From: Acidimicrobiia bacterium
Lineage (GTDB): Bacteria > Acidobacteriota > Vicinamibacteria > Vicinamibacterales > UBA2999
DNA: 47,495 nucleotides
Assembly: GCA_016871375.1 (NCBI GenBank)
Contig: VFYY01000006.1
Span: 1-47,495 of the forward strand
Reading direction: 5' to 3'
Every line of letters begins with the position of its first letter. Position 1 is the stretch's first letter. Below the pieces are notes generated by a model. The model was not told the origin of the DNA. It saw nothing but the letters and a program-made list of their open reading frames with translations, and searched no databases. This document shows positions 1 to 7,394 of this stretch, piece after piece. Both the position numbers and the translations under genes were made by a program.

Positions 1-73
1 GACGATAGGTTTTCGCCATCGCCGGCAGTGTAGTACATCTGTGGCACCAGCGCGCAGCACGAACAGACACATG

Positions 74-1297
74 TCACAGGCGATTACTCGGACACGCTCC
101 TAGCCAGTCTGTCGCTGTTTCATTCGCGAAATCTGCGCGCTCGAACACGAGGTTGAATACAGCCGATGTGAGCCCCCCGACCGCGACCAGCAGAAAAGCC
201 GCCGTCGTGACCGCCGTGGCGATCCGCACCGGCAGCGTGAAGAACGACACCGGCTTGAGCGTGCGCATGACTTCCTGGAGCGCCTGCAGCAGCTCGGGCG
301 CGCTTGCGTAGCGCTCCTCGGGATCGGCTGCGGTGGCGCGCTCGACGACGCGCAGGAAGCTGACCGGCAGATCCGGCCGGCGCTCGATCAGCGGCGTCCG
401 CCGCCGCTGCACGTGCGCGTCGCGCACGTCCTCGATCGTCTGGCCGACGACGGGGTACGCCTTCGAGACGAGGAAGTACAGCAGCACGCCGACGCCGTAG
501 ACGTCGCTGCGCTCCGAGGCGGGGTCGCCGTCGAGCACCTCCGGCGCCATGTACGCCGGCGTCCCCACGAGCCCGCCGAGTGCCCAGGCGCGGTTCACCT
601 CGGCGCCGGTGCCGAAGTCCATCAGCACGATCCGCCCCGTCTCGTCGCGCATCACGTTGCGCGCCTTCACGTCGCGGTGCACGAAGCCGGCGCGGTGCAC
701 CGCCGCGAGCGCGCGGCACACGTCCTCGCCGATGACGGTCGCCTCGATCGCGCTCAACGCCCCCTTCGCCTGCACGTGGTTCGCCAGCGTCTCGCCGTGC
801 ACGAACTCCATGCAGAGGCCGACGCGATCCTCGTGCGCCTCGACGCCGAGCACGGTGACGACGTTCGGGTGGCGGACTTTGGCGAGCGCGCGGCCCTCGC
901 GCAGCAGGCGATCCTTGAGGCGCGTGTCGGAGACGTGCCCGTGCAGGATCTTGATCGCCACGTCGCGCTCGAGCTGCGGGTCCCAGGCGCGGTAGACGCG
1001 GCCGAAGCTCCCTTCGCCGACCTTGTGATTGAGGCGGTACCGGCCCCACGTATTCGGTGTGCCGTCCGGCAGCACGCGCGGGACGTCCGCCGGCAGCGTC
1101 ACGCTGGCTTCGAGCTGCGCGAGCAGCGGGTCCTCCATCAGGCGATGGAGGTTCGCGACCTCGCTGAGAATGCGCAGCGCGCCCGCCCAGTCGCGGTCCT
1201 CCTCCGAGCGGGACTCCTCCTCGAGCTGCCGCCAGTTCACCGGCGCGCCGTCGGCGATGTTGCCGATGACGAGGTCGAGGACGGCCTCAGCGGACAT
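74..1297 (-). CDS. Membrane-anchored Ser/Thr protein kinase (Hanks type), short C-terminus
   Basis: Phosphorylates Ser/Thr of protein targets, probably at the inner membrane. Numbering from a TTG at 1315, the glycine loop VGEGSFGRV is at residues 99-107, the ATP-binding lysine is in AIK (about 122), the catalytic loop HRDVKARN at 213-220, DFG at 233-235 and APE at 257-259, so all key residues are present. An N-terminal extension of about 90 residues precedes the kinase domain and one hydrophobic segment follows it (about 361-384). I chose the ATG at 1297 (407 aa); the TTG at 1315 is the alternative. The start overlaps the stop of the upstream sigma-factor gene by 11 bases, so the two are probably translationally coupled. 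Many kinases of this kind carry a long extracytoplasmic repeat or TPR region after the membrane segment; here only about 25 residues follow, so the gene may be truncated or frameshifted near position 74. Confidence 0.9.
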   Translation of the reverse strand: MSAEAVLDLVIGNIADGAPVNWRQLEEESRSEEDRDWAGALRILSEVANLHRLMEDPLLAQLEASVTLPADVPRVLPDGTPNTWGRYRLNHKVGEGSFGRVYRAWDPQLERDVAIKILHGHVSDTRLKDRLLREGRALAKVRHPNVVTVLGVEAHEDRVGLCMEFVHGETLANHVQAKGALSAIEATVIGEDVCRALAAVHRAGFVHRDVKARNVMRDETGRIVLMDFGTGAEVNRAWALGGLVGTPAYMAPEVLDGDPASERSDVYGVGVLLYFLVSKAYPVVGQTIEDVRDAHVQRRRTPLIERRPDLPVSFLRVVERATAADPEERYASAPELLQALQEVMRTLKPVSFFTLPVRIATAVTTAAFLLVAVGGLTSAVFNLVFERADFANETATDWLGACPSNRL

Positions 1298-1895
1298 GCG
1301 CGATCTCGGCGGCAAGGCGCTTCATCGCGCGCGTCACCGCCACGCGGGCCGCATCGGGCGACGGCTTGCCCAGCGCGACTGCGAGCTCGTCGTAGGAGTA
1401 CTGCAGCTCGAGACGGCCGACGATCGCTTCACGATCGGCCGCCTTCAGCCGCGCGAGCGCCGTCTCGTAGCGCTCCGTGTTCTCGACGCCGATGACTGCC
1501 TCGAGCGGCGACGTGCCCTCGTCGGGCAGCGAGTCGGCGACGCTGACCTTCTGCGGACGGCGGACGTGCTCGCGCATGACGTCGCGTATCCGGTTCATGA
1601 CGGCCTGGCGCAGGTAGGCCTGCAGCGCGCCCTGGTGCCGCGGCTCGAACGCCTCGAGGCGCCGCATCGCGCCGATCGCCGCTTCCTGGACGAGATCCGC
1701 GGTGTCGAGCATGCCGCGCGCGTGCTGCGGCAGTCGCCCGTGCGCCCAGCGGCGAAGCGCCGGCAGGCAGCGCGTGAGCAGGCGGTCGAGCGCGTCGCGG
1801 TCGCCCGCTTTCGCGAGCGCCAGCAGCTCGACGGTCGTCTCCGGAGCCAGCGGCGGCTCGGGAGCGAAGGTTCCGGACGCGTCGCCACCCGACAT
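1287..1895 (-). CDS. ECF-type RNA polymerase sigma factor paired with the kinase
   Basis: Small sigma-70 family protein of 202 aa. Region 2 includes the DTADLVQEAAIGAMRRLEAF stretch that would contact the -10 element, and region 4 is the C-terminal helix-turn-helix around YSYDELAVALGKPSPDAARV. No region 1.1 or region 3 is apparent, as expected for ECF sigmas. The longer reading frame opens at 1964, but I prefer the ATG at 1895 because AAGGAGG (minus strand, 1907-1913) lies upstream of it, although the spacing of 11 bases is slightly long. The kinase gene follows with an overlap. Sigma/kinase pairs of this kind suggest that phosphorylation controls the sigma factor; that is known for some families and only inferred here. 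Confidence 0.88.
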   Translation of the reverse strand: MSGGDASGTFAPEPPLAPETTVELLALAKAGDRDALDRLLTRCLPALRRWAHGRLPQHARGMLDTADLVQEAAIGAMRRLEAFEPRHQGALQAYLRQAVMNRIRDVMREHVRRPQKVSVADSLPDEGTSPLEAVIGVENTERYETALARLKAADREAIVGRLELQYSYDELAVALGKPSPDAARVAVTRAMKRLAAEIAHVR

Positions 1896-1973
1896 GTCGG
1901 AGCCCGCCTCCTTGTAGGTGAGGTGGGCGTCATGATAGCGGCGCGCATCGGGCGTTAGAAGCACAAAAACCTA

Positions 1974-1999
1974 CTCTGTGAGACAGGCGGCTCACAGAG
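1974..1999. repeat. Perfect 9-bp inverted repeat upstream of sigma factor and tRNA-Ser
   Basis: CTCTGTGAG (1974-1982) and CTCACAGAG (1991-1999) are perfect inverted copies separated by 8 bases. It sits in the 162-bp gap between the sigma-factor start (1895, minus strand) and tRNA-Ser (2058, plus strand). It could be an operator, an RNA hairpin in the sigma-factor leader, or a terminator remnant; no T-run follows it on either strand. The rest of the gap holds only a possible tRNA promoter. Confidence 0.5.
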
Positions 2000-2032
2000 G
2001 TAAACGCGGATCGGCACCAGTTCGAACAGCGG

Positions 2033-2041
2033 TGCGATACT
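2033..2041 (+). promoter_or_regulatory. Possible extended -10 element for tRNA-Ser
   Basis: TGCGATACT fits the TGn plus -10 pattern and ends 16 bases before the mature tRNA 5' end. No convincing -35 hexamer is visible. The same TGn-type element occurs before rsmI, atpH and gmhA in this window. Confidence 0.35.
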
Positions 2042-2057
2042 TTGGGGAAGACCCTGC

Positions 2058-2147
2058 GGAGAGGTGGCCGAGTGGTCGATGGCGGCGGTCTTGAAAACCG
2101 CTGTACCCGGAAGGGTACCGGGGGTTCGAATCCCTCCCTCTCCGCCA
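2058..2147 (+). tRNA. tRNA-Ser (anticodon UGA), CCA encoded
   Basis: The acceptor strands GGAGAGG (2058-2064) and CCTCTCC pair perfectly, followed by discriminator G and an encoded CCA (2145-2147). The D arm contains the usual GGCCGAGTGG-type sequence. The anticodon loop CTTGAAA (2090-2096) puts TGA at 2092-2094, giving serine with UCA-family decoding. A long variable arm built on GTACCCGGAAGGGTAC identifies a class II tRNA, as expected for serine. The T arm is GGGGG-TTCGAAT-CCCTC. The gene for the cognate synthetase, serS, lies just downstream on the opposite strand. Confidence 0.97.
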
Positions 2148-2169
2148 TCCTCGCCTTCGGCGAGGATGG
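2145..2169 (+). terminator. Strong hairpin at the tRNA-Ser 3' end
   Basis: CCATCCTCGCC, loop TTC, GGCGAGGATGG: an uninterrupted 11-bp stem. Its left arm begins in the encoded CCA of the tRNA. No T-run follows, so it may be an intrinsic-like terminator or a processing signal. It also stands 83 bases beyond the serS stop and could act for both convergent transcripts. Confidence 0.45.
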
Positions 2170-2251
2170 GCGAAGAGGGTGGTCTTCTTGGCATCAAGCA
2201 ACGCGCCCACGGCGCGTCGCTATTCGGCGCGAATCCCTTTCTTGAGACTGT

Positions 2252-3535
2252 TTACTTGCGAATGGCGTCCTGGCCGCCCATGAAGGGCCGCAGGGCCTCC
2301 GGGATGGTCACCGACCCGTCTTCCTGCTGGTAGTTCTCGAGAATCGCAATCAGCGTCCGCCCCACCGCCAGTCCTGATCCGTTCAGCGTGTGCGCGAACT
2401 CGGGCTTCCCGGTCCCCTCCGGACGGAACTTGATGTTCGCGCGCCGCGCCTGGAACGCCTCCGTGTTGCTGCAGGACGAGATCTCGCGGAACGTGTTCTG
2501 GCTCGGGAGCCAGACCTCGAGGTCGTAGGTCTTCGCAGACGCGAAGCCCATGTCGCCCGTGCTGAGGAGCATGGTGCGATACGGCAGCTCGAGCCGCTTG
2601 AGGACTTCCTCCGCATTCGACGTCAGGCGCTCGAGCTCGTCATAGGACGCGTCCGCCGTGGTGAACGCCATCAGCTCCACCTTGTCGAACTGGTGCTGGC
2701 GGATGAGGCCGCGCACGTCGGCGCCGTAGGACCCCGCCTCGCTGCGGAAGCACGGCGTGTACGCGGTGTAGCGAATCGGCAGCGTGCGCCCGTCGAGGAT
2801 CTCGCCGCGGAACATGTTCGTCAGCGGGACCTCCGCCGTCGGCACCATGTAGAGGTCCCAGTCGCCGGCAATCTTGAACAGATCCGCCTCGAACTTCGGC
2901 AGGTTGCCGGTGCCGGTGAGCGACGCGCTGTTCACCATGAACGGCGGCTCGACTTCCGTGTACCCGTGCTCCTTCGTGTGCAGGTCGAGCATGAAGTTGA
3001 TGAGCGCGCGCGCGAGCCGTGCGCCCGCGCCGACGAGCACGGTGAACCGCGCCCCCGCGATCTTCGTGCCGCGCTCGAAGTCGATGATGCCGAGCGCCGG
3101 ACCAAGATCCCAGTGCGCCTGCGGCGTGAACGTGAACGCGCGCTGCGTGCCGTGCCGGCGCACCTCGACGTTCTCCTCGGCGCTCTTCCCCACCGGGACG
3201 CTGCCGTGCGGGATGTTCGGGATGAGCAGCAGGCCGCGGTTGCGCCGCTGCTCGGTCTGTTCGAGCTCGATGTCCAGCTGCTTGATCCGCTGCGCGCGCT
3301 GCTTGCTCGCCTCCTGAATGTGCGTCGTCGTCAGCCCCTGTCGCTTGGCGCGGGCGACTTCGTCGCCGGCGGTGTTCTGCTCGCGCTTCAGCCCTTCGAG
3401 CTCCGGCAGCAGGCGGCGCCGGCGCGCCTCGAGCGCGGCCAGCTCCTCCAGCTCGGTCGCCAGGTTGGCGCCGCGGTTCTGCAGCGCCTGCTGCACGGCT
3501 GCCAGGTTGTCGCGGAGAAGGGCGGGGTCGAGCAT
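2252..3535 (-). CDS. serS: Seryl-tRNA synthetase
   Basis: Charges tRNA-Ser with serine in the cytoplasm. At 427 aa it is the usual length. The N-terminal coiled-coil tRNA-binding arm spans about residues 30-105 and is rich in Glu/Arg/Gln. The class II core carries motif 2 ([20 protein letters not shown]) and motif 3 ([18 protein letters not shown]). The ATG at 3535 is preceded by GGAG 8 bases upstream. The gene converges on tRNA-Ser(UGA) and diverges from galU, with only 54 bases between the two start codons. That gap must hold both promoters; on the minus strand it contains TGATATACG, a plausible extended -10 for serS. Confidence 0.98.
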   Translation of the reverse strand: MLDPALLRDNLAAVQQALQNRGANLATELEELAALEARRRRLLPELEGLKREQNTAGDEVARAKRQGLTTTHIQEASKQRAQRIKQLDIELEQTEQRRNRGLLLIPNIPHGSVPVGKSAEENVEVRRHGTQRAFTFTPQAHWDLGPALGIIDFERGTKIAGARFTVLVGAGARLARALINFMLDLHTKEHGYTEVEPPFMVNSASLTGTGNLPKFEADLFKIAGDWDLYMVPTAEVPLTNMFRGEILDGRTLPIRYTAYTPCFRSEAGSYGADVRGLIRQHQFDKVELMAFTTADASYDELERLTSNAEEVLKRLELPYRTMLLSTGDMGFASAKTYDLEVWLPSQNTFREISSCSNTEAFQARRANIKFRPEGTGKPEFAHTLNGSGLAVGRTLIAILENYQQEDGSVTIPEALRPFMGGQDAIRK

Positions 3536-3589
3536 CGAGGCTCCGATCGTATATCAGCAGCCCTGCCGCTCCTGCGCTACGATGCACCG

Positions 3590-4498
3590 ATGGCGACGCC
3601 AATCCGCAAGGCGCTCTTTCCCGCGGCAGGCCTCGGCACCCGGTTCCTTCCGGCGACGAAGGCGCAGCCGAAGGAGATGCTCGTCCTGGTGGACAAGCCG
3701 ATCATCCAGTACGGCGTCGAGGAAGCGGTCCAGTCGGGCGTCCCCAACATCGTCATCGTGACCGGCCGCGGCAAGAACGCGATCGAGGACCACTTCGACG
3801 TCGCCGTCGAGCTGGAGAGCTTCCTGGAGCAGCGCGGGAAGACCGCGCAGCTCGAAGAGATCCGGAAGATTACCCGCCAGCTGAACGTCGCCTACGTCCG
3901 CCAGGGCGAGCCGCTCGGCCTCGGACATGCGGTGCTCGTGGCGAAGAATCTCATTGGCGAGGAGCCGTTCGCCGTGATCCTCGGCGATGACGTGATCGAC
4001 GCGAACCCGCCGGCGCTGAAGCAGATGATCGACGTGTACCAGCGCGTGGGTGGCCCCGTCATCGCCGTGGAGCGCGTCCCGGACGAGGACATCCCGAGCT
4101 ACGGCATCGTGGCCGTCGAGGACAGCGGCGCGGAGGGCGGCGATCTCGGGCGCGGCGTGCACCGCGTGAAGGATCTCGTGGAGAAGCCGCGGCGGGAGGA
4201 CGCGCCGTCGAACCTCGGCATCATCGGCCGCTACATCCTCACGCCCGACATCTTCCCCGCGCTCGAGGCCACGGCCAGCGACCGCACGGGCGAGATCCAG
4301 TTGACGAACGGCTTGCGGCGGCTCCTCCGCGAGCGGCCGTTGTACGTGTACGAGATCGAGGGCGTCCGCCACGACACCGGGAACAAGCTGGGGTTCCTGA
4401 AAGCGCTGGTGTACTTCGCGATGCGGCGACCCGATCTGGCGGAGCCGTTCCGCCGCTATCTCGAGTCGCTCGATCTGAAGATCGGCGTGGAGACCTAG
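3590..4498 (+). CDS. galU: UTP-glucose-1-phosphate uridylyltransferase
   Basis: Makes UDP-glucose from glucose-1-phosphate and UTP, for envelope polysaccharide synthesis. The protein is 302 aa, the normal length. The nucleotide-binding loop GLGTRFLPATKAQPKEM is at residues 14-30, the acidic ILGDDVID at 129-136, and the VEKP lysine near 198. The reading frame is open far upstream because serS lies antisense to it, but the family N-terminus (ATPIRKALFPAAGLGTRFLP) fixes the ATG at 3590. It is divergent from serS and convergent with the FmdB-type gene, whose stop lies only 22 bases away across a hairpin. Confidence 0.97.
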   Translation: MATPIRKALFPAAGLGTRFLPATKAQPKEMLVLVDKPIIQYGVEEAVQSGVPNIVIVTGRGKNAIEDHFDVAVELESFLEQRGKTAQLEEIRKITRQLNVAYVRQGEPLGLGHAVLVAKNLIGEEPFAVILGDDVIDANPPALKQMIDVYQRVGGPVIAVERVPDEDIPSYGIVAVEDSGAEGGDLGRGVHRVKDLVEKPRREDAPSNLGIIGRYILTPDIFPALEATASDRTGEIQLTNGLRRLLRERPLYVYEIEGVRHDTGNKLGFLKALVYFAMRRPDLAEPFRRYLESLDLKIGVET

Positions 4499-4499
4499 A

Positions 4500-4524
4500 G
4501 GCGGGCCGCACGGGCCCGCCCTAC
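4500..4524. terminator. Bidirectional hairpin between galU and the FmdB-type gene
   Basis: GGCGGGCC (4500-4507) and GGCCCGCC (4513-4520) form an 8-bp stem with a 5-base loop, directly followed by CTAC. It fills the gap between two convergent genes, so it is a reasonable terminator in both directions. The GC-palindrome-plus-CTAC layout resembles the GTAGGGGC palindrome family elsewhere in this window, and the stop codon of the minus-strand gene (CTA read backwards) lies in its edge. Confidence 0.5.
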
Positions 4525-4802
4525 GACTTCTCGCTCTTGGCGGCGGCCGGCGCGTCGGTCTTTGCCGGCGTCTCTGTCTTGGTGTCCGCCGGTTTCGTCG
4601 ACGAGCTCTCCGTCTGCCCTTTCTTCGCGTAGTCGGTGATGTACCAGCCGCTGCCCTTGAACTGAATCGCGGGCGACGAGAGCAGGCGCGTGACGGGCCC
4701 CTTCCCGCACACGCGGCACTGCGCGGGCGGATCGTCCGAGAACTTCTGAATCATCTCGAACCGTCCGTTGCACGCCGCGCACTCGTATTCGTACAAAGGC
4801 AC
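4521..4802 (-). CDS. FmdB-type putative zinc-ribbon protein
   Basis: 93 aa, starting at a GTG (4802). The N-terminus VPLYEYECAACNGRFE followed by PPAQCRVCG gives two CxxC pairs about 23 residues apart, the hallmark of the FmdB/CxxC_CxxC_SSSS zinc-ribbon family, which is of poorly known role (regulatory in the founding formamide-inducible case). The C-terminal third is low in complexity, Lys/Thr/Ala/Ser rich and probably disordered. It is preceded on the same strand by the DUF885 gene with an 11-base gap, so the two are likely co-transcribed. Confidence 0.88.
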   Translation of the reverse strand: MPLYEYECAACNGRFEMIQKFSDDPPAQCRVCGKGPVTRLLSSPAIQFKGSGWYITDYAKKGQTESSSTKPADTKTETPAKTDAPAAAKSEKS

Positions 4803-4813
4803 GCAGCGACTCC

Positions 4814-6472
4814 CTACTCCAGGACGGCGTCCGCGGTGTCGCCGAGCAGCAGGCGGCGGTGCGCCCAGAACGGCGCGTTCCCCTGCGCGAGCACGGCGTC
4901 GTGGAACTGCCGCGCGGAATACCTGCCGCCCTGTGACTCCTTGTAATCGTGGCGCAGCTTGAGCATGGCGAGCTTGCCGACCGAGTACACGAGGTAGGTC
5001 GGATCGAACGTGCCGCGCTCGGCCTCGCGCCGCGCGGTTGCCTCCTCGAGGAACGCTTCGTCGCGGAAGAAGCGCATGCCCTGCTCGACCGACAGATCTT
5101 CGCAGTGCAGCCGGATGCCGACGACGCAGCGCGCGAGGCGGACGAGGGCTTCCGCGAGCTGTCCGAGCTTGATCGTCGGATCGGTCCGGCGGAAGCCCGC
5201 CTCCATCATCATCTGCTCGCAGTAGTGCGCCCACCCTTCGACGAACGACGCCGGCGCGAAGAATGTGGACTTGCGGACCTTCGACTCCACCTGCCGCAGG
5301 TGCTGGTAATGCAGGAAGTGCCCGGGGAAGACCTCGTGGATTGAAATGTTCCAGAGCGTCAGGAAATTGAAATCCCGCATGTGCTCTTTCTGCCGCTCCG
5401 GCGCCCAGCCGCGGTCCACGTCTGTCAGGTAGTAGTAGGCGCGGCTCGGCTTCGTCTCGAACGGGCCCGGCGTCCACATGCTGGCGAAGGCCCACCGGAA
5501 GAACTCGGGCGAGGGGGCGACGACGACGGGCTCGGCGTCGGGCAGCGAGACGATGGACTGCCGCTGGAGAAACTCCGCCAGCTCCTTCACCTGCGCCTGC
5601 GCGACCGCCACGAGCTGGCCGGGCTCAGGGTGCTCGTCCTTCGCGTTGCGCCACGCCGCCAGCGGGTCCTTTCCGTTGAGGCGTCCCGCGAGGGTGCGGA
5701 ATTCGTCCTGCACCTCGTTCAGCTCGCGCAGCGCGATCGTGAGCAGGCGATCCGCGCTCAGCGTGATGCCTTCCTCGAGCTTCACCTTCTGCTCGAACCG
5801 CTCGCGGCCCAGACGGAACGACGCTTTCGCGCGGGGCGAGAGATCGTTTTCCAGGTACTCGATGTAGGACTGGACGGCGTGGGCGGCCTCGGTCGACGTG
5901 TCAGCGAGGTCGCCGAGGATGTGCAGGTCGTCGAGGGTCGCGAAGGCGCGCGGCAGATCCACCTCGATGAACTTCAGCACGCCCCGCCAGGTTTCGAGCC
6001 CGACCTTCACGAAGATGCCGGGCGACTCCTTGATGTTGTCGCGCGCGGCCTGCACAAGCCGCGGCACCTGGCGCAACTTCGAGACGACGCGGCGGGCGCG
6101 CTCGGGTTCCGGCGCGTAGGCGAAGAGCGCCTGGCCGGCGAGGCTCGCGCCCAGGACTTCCCCGTACACCTGCGGGTTCTTGTCCCAGCTGCGGACGACC
6201 TCGAGCTCGAACATCCGCGCTTCGATGTTGGCGGCCACGATCGGGTGCTCCACCGCCTCGGTGGGCGGGAGCGCCGACGGGTCCATCTGGTGCAGCCGGC
6301 GTCCGAAGCCGGCAAGCGCCCGGGTATGGGCGTCGATCGCCGGACGGCTCAGATCCTCGAGGAGATCGTCGTGGAGGTGGACGCCATCCAGGCTGGCCTG
6401 CCCGGGATGGACCTCATGGAGATACGCGAGGTAATCGTCGACGAAGTGCGGAAAGGGCTCCGTTGGGTACAT
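4814..6472 (-). CDS. DUF885-family zinc-dependent peptidase-like protein
   Basis: 552 aa. The motif HEVFPGH at residues 379-385 is the conserved HExxPGH metal-binding signature of the DUF885 family, and EGWAHYCEQ (from about 412) supplies the further glutamate expected of gluzincin-like enzymes. No signal peptide is evident (MYPTEPFPHF start), so a cytoplasmic enzyme is likely. The family includes peptidases and carboxypeptidase-like enzymes, but the substrate cannot be read from sequence. The gene shares a 76-bp intergenic region with the divergent rsmI. Confidence 0.88.
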   Translation of the reverse strand: MYPTEPFPHFVDDYLAYLHEVHPGQASLDGVHLHDDLLEDLSRPAIDAHTRALAGFGRRLHQMDPSALPPTEAVEHPIVAANIEARMFELEVVRSWDKNPQVYGEVLGASLAGQALFAYAPEPERARRVVSKLRQVPRLVQAARDNIKESPGIFVKVGLETWRGVLKFIEVDLPRAFATLDDLHILGDLADTSTEAAHAVQSYIEYLENDLSPRAKASFRLGRERFEQKVKLEEGITLSADRLLTIALRELNEVQDEFRTLAGRLNGKDPLAAWRNAKDEHPEPGQLVAVAQAQVKELAEFLQRQSIVSLPDAEPVVVAPSPEFFRWAFASMWTPGPFETKPSRAYYYLTDVDRGWAPERQKEHMRDFNFLTLWNISIHEVFPGHFLHYQHLRQVESKVRKSTFFAPASFVEGWAHYCEQMMMEAGFRRTDPTIKLGQLAEALVRLARCVVGIRLHCEDLSVEQGMRFFRDEAFLEEATARREAERGTFDPTYLVYSVGKLAMLKLRHDYKESQGGRYSARQFHDAVLAQGNAPFWAHRRLLLGDTADAVLE

Positions 6473-6526
6473 GCCTCGTCATGGCTGGCGCTCGGTGTCG
6501 CGGGTCGAGGAGCGCACATCTCTGAA

Positions 6527-6535
6527 TGGTACAAT
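6527..6535 (+). promoter_or_regulatory. Extended -10 promoter element for rsmI-glmU-glmS
   Basis: TGGTACAAT is a TGn plus TACAAT extended -10. Transcription would begin near 6542, only about 7 bases before the rsmI ATG at 6549, so the mRNA may be leaderless or nearly so. No Shine-Dalgarno sequence is visible before that ATG. Confidence 0.6.
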
Positions 6536-6548
6536 ACACCCCCGCCCG

Positions 6549-7394
6549 ATGGCCGGTACCTTGTTCGTGGTCGCCACGCCCATCGGCAACCTCGAGGACA
6601 TCACGCTGAGGGCGCTCCGCGTCCTCAGGGAGGCCGACATCGTGGCCGCGGAGGACACGCGCCGCACCGCGAGGCTCCTCACGCATCACGGGATCTCGAC
6701 GCCAACGCTCAGCTTCCACGAGCACAACACTCGCGCGCGCCTGCCGCAGCTCATCGCGCGCCTCGAAGCCGGCGAGCGGGTTGCGCTTGTTACCGACGCC
6801 GGGACGCCAGGTATTTCCGATCCAGGCATCGAGTTGGTTCGCGCCTGCATCGACCGGGGGATTCCCGTCGATCCCATTCCGGGCGCCAGCGCTCCGCTGA
6901 CCGCCGCGGTCGCCTCAGGGTTCCCGCTGGAGCCGCTCACGGTCTTCGGATTCGCCCCTTCTCGGGCTAAAGACCGAAAGCGGTGGTTAGAGCAGTCTGC
7001 AGCAGTCGCGCACACGTTCACTTTCTTCGAGGCTCCGCACAGAATCCGCGAGACACTTAGTGAAGCTGCTGGGCTTTGGGGTGGACGACCAATAGTAGTC
7101 GCTAGGGAACTGACAAAACTTCATCAGGAGTTTCTGGCCGGCCCGGCCTCGTCGATTATTGGGCGATTGACTGATCCAAGGGGGGAGTTCACAGTCGTCG
7201 TCGGGCCACGGCCAAAGACCACCGGCGTCCAGGCGGCGGTTTCGGACGACGAGATTGTCGCAGAATTTGGGCGAACAACAGATTGTGTGCCGGGTGGCAG
7301 GCGCGAGGCGATATCCGCCGTCGCTCGGAAGTATGGTCGCTCCTCGCGTGACATCTACACCATCGTCGAGCGAGCAAAAAAGTCTGGCAAATGA
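6549..7394 (+). CDS. rsmI: 16S rRNA (cytidine-1402-2'-O)-methyltransferase
   Basis: SAM-dependent tetrapyrrole-methylase-fold enzyme that 2'-O-methylates C1402 in the decoding centre of 16S rRNA. It is 281 aa. GTLFVVATPIGNLEDITLRA at the N-terminus, AAEDTRRT, VTDAGTPGISDPG and FFEAPHRI are the family signatures in the right order. The ATG at 6549 matches the family start; the frame is open further upstream but that extension does not look like the family. The second half of the gene (about 6950-7390) is visibly poorer in G+C than its surroundings and uses TTA, ATA and CTA codons that neighbours avoid. Its stop overlaps glmU by four bases. Confidence 0.96.
   Translation: MAGTLFVVATPIGNLEDITLRALRVLREADIVAAEDTRRTARLLTHHGISTPTLSFHEHNTRARLPQLIARLEAGERVALVTDAGTPGISDPGIELVRACIDRGIPVDPIPGASAPLTAAVASGFPLEPLTVFGFAPSRAKDRKRWLEQSAAVAHTFTFFEAPHRIRETLSEAAGLWGGRPIVVARELTKLHQEFLAGPASSIIGRLTDPRGEFTVVVGPRPKTTGVQAAVSDDEIVAEFGRTTDCVPGGRREAISAVARKYGRSSRDIYTIVERAKKSGK

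Noticed and set aside
1-73. Possible further gene start on the minus strand near 38 (MYYTAGDGENL...)
   Set aside because: Only about 12 codons remain before the window edge; it cannot be told from chance or from a frameshifted kinase tail.
2390-3589. Long plus-strand open frame ahead of galU (about 400 codons)
   Set aside because: It is antisense to serS, Arg/Leu/Val/Glu-rich with no family resemblance; such shadows are common opposite high-GC genes. galU starts at 3590.
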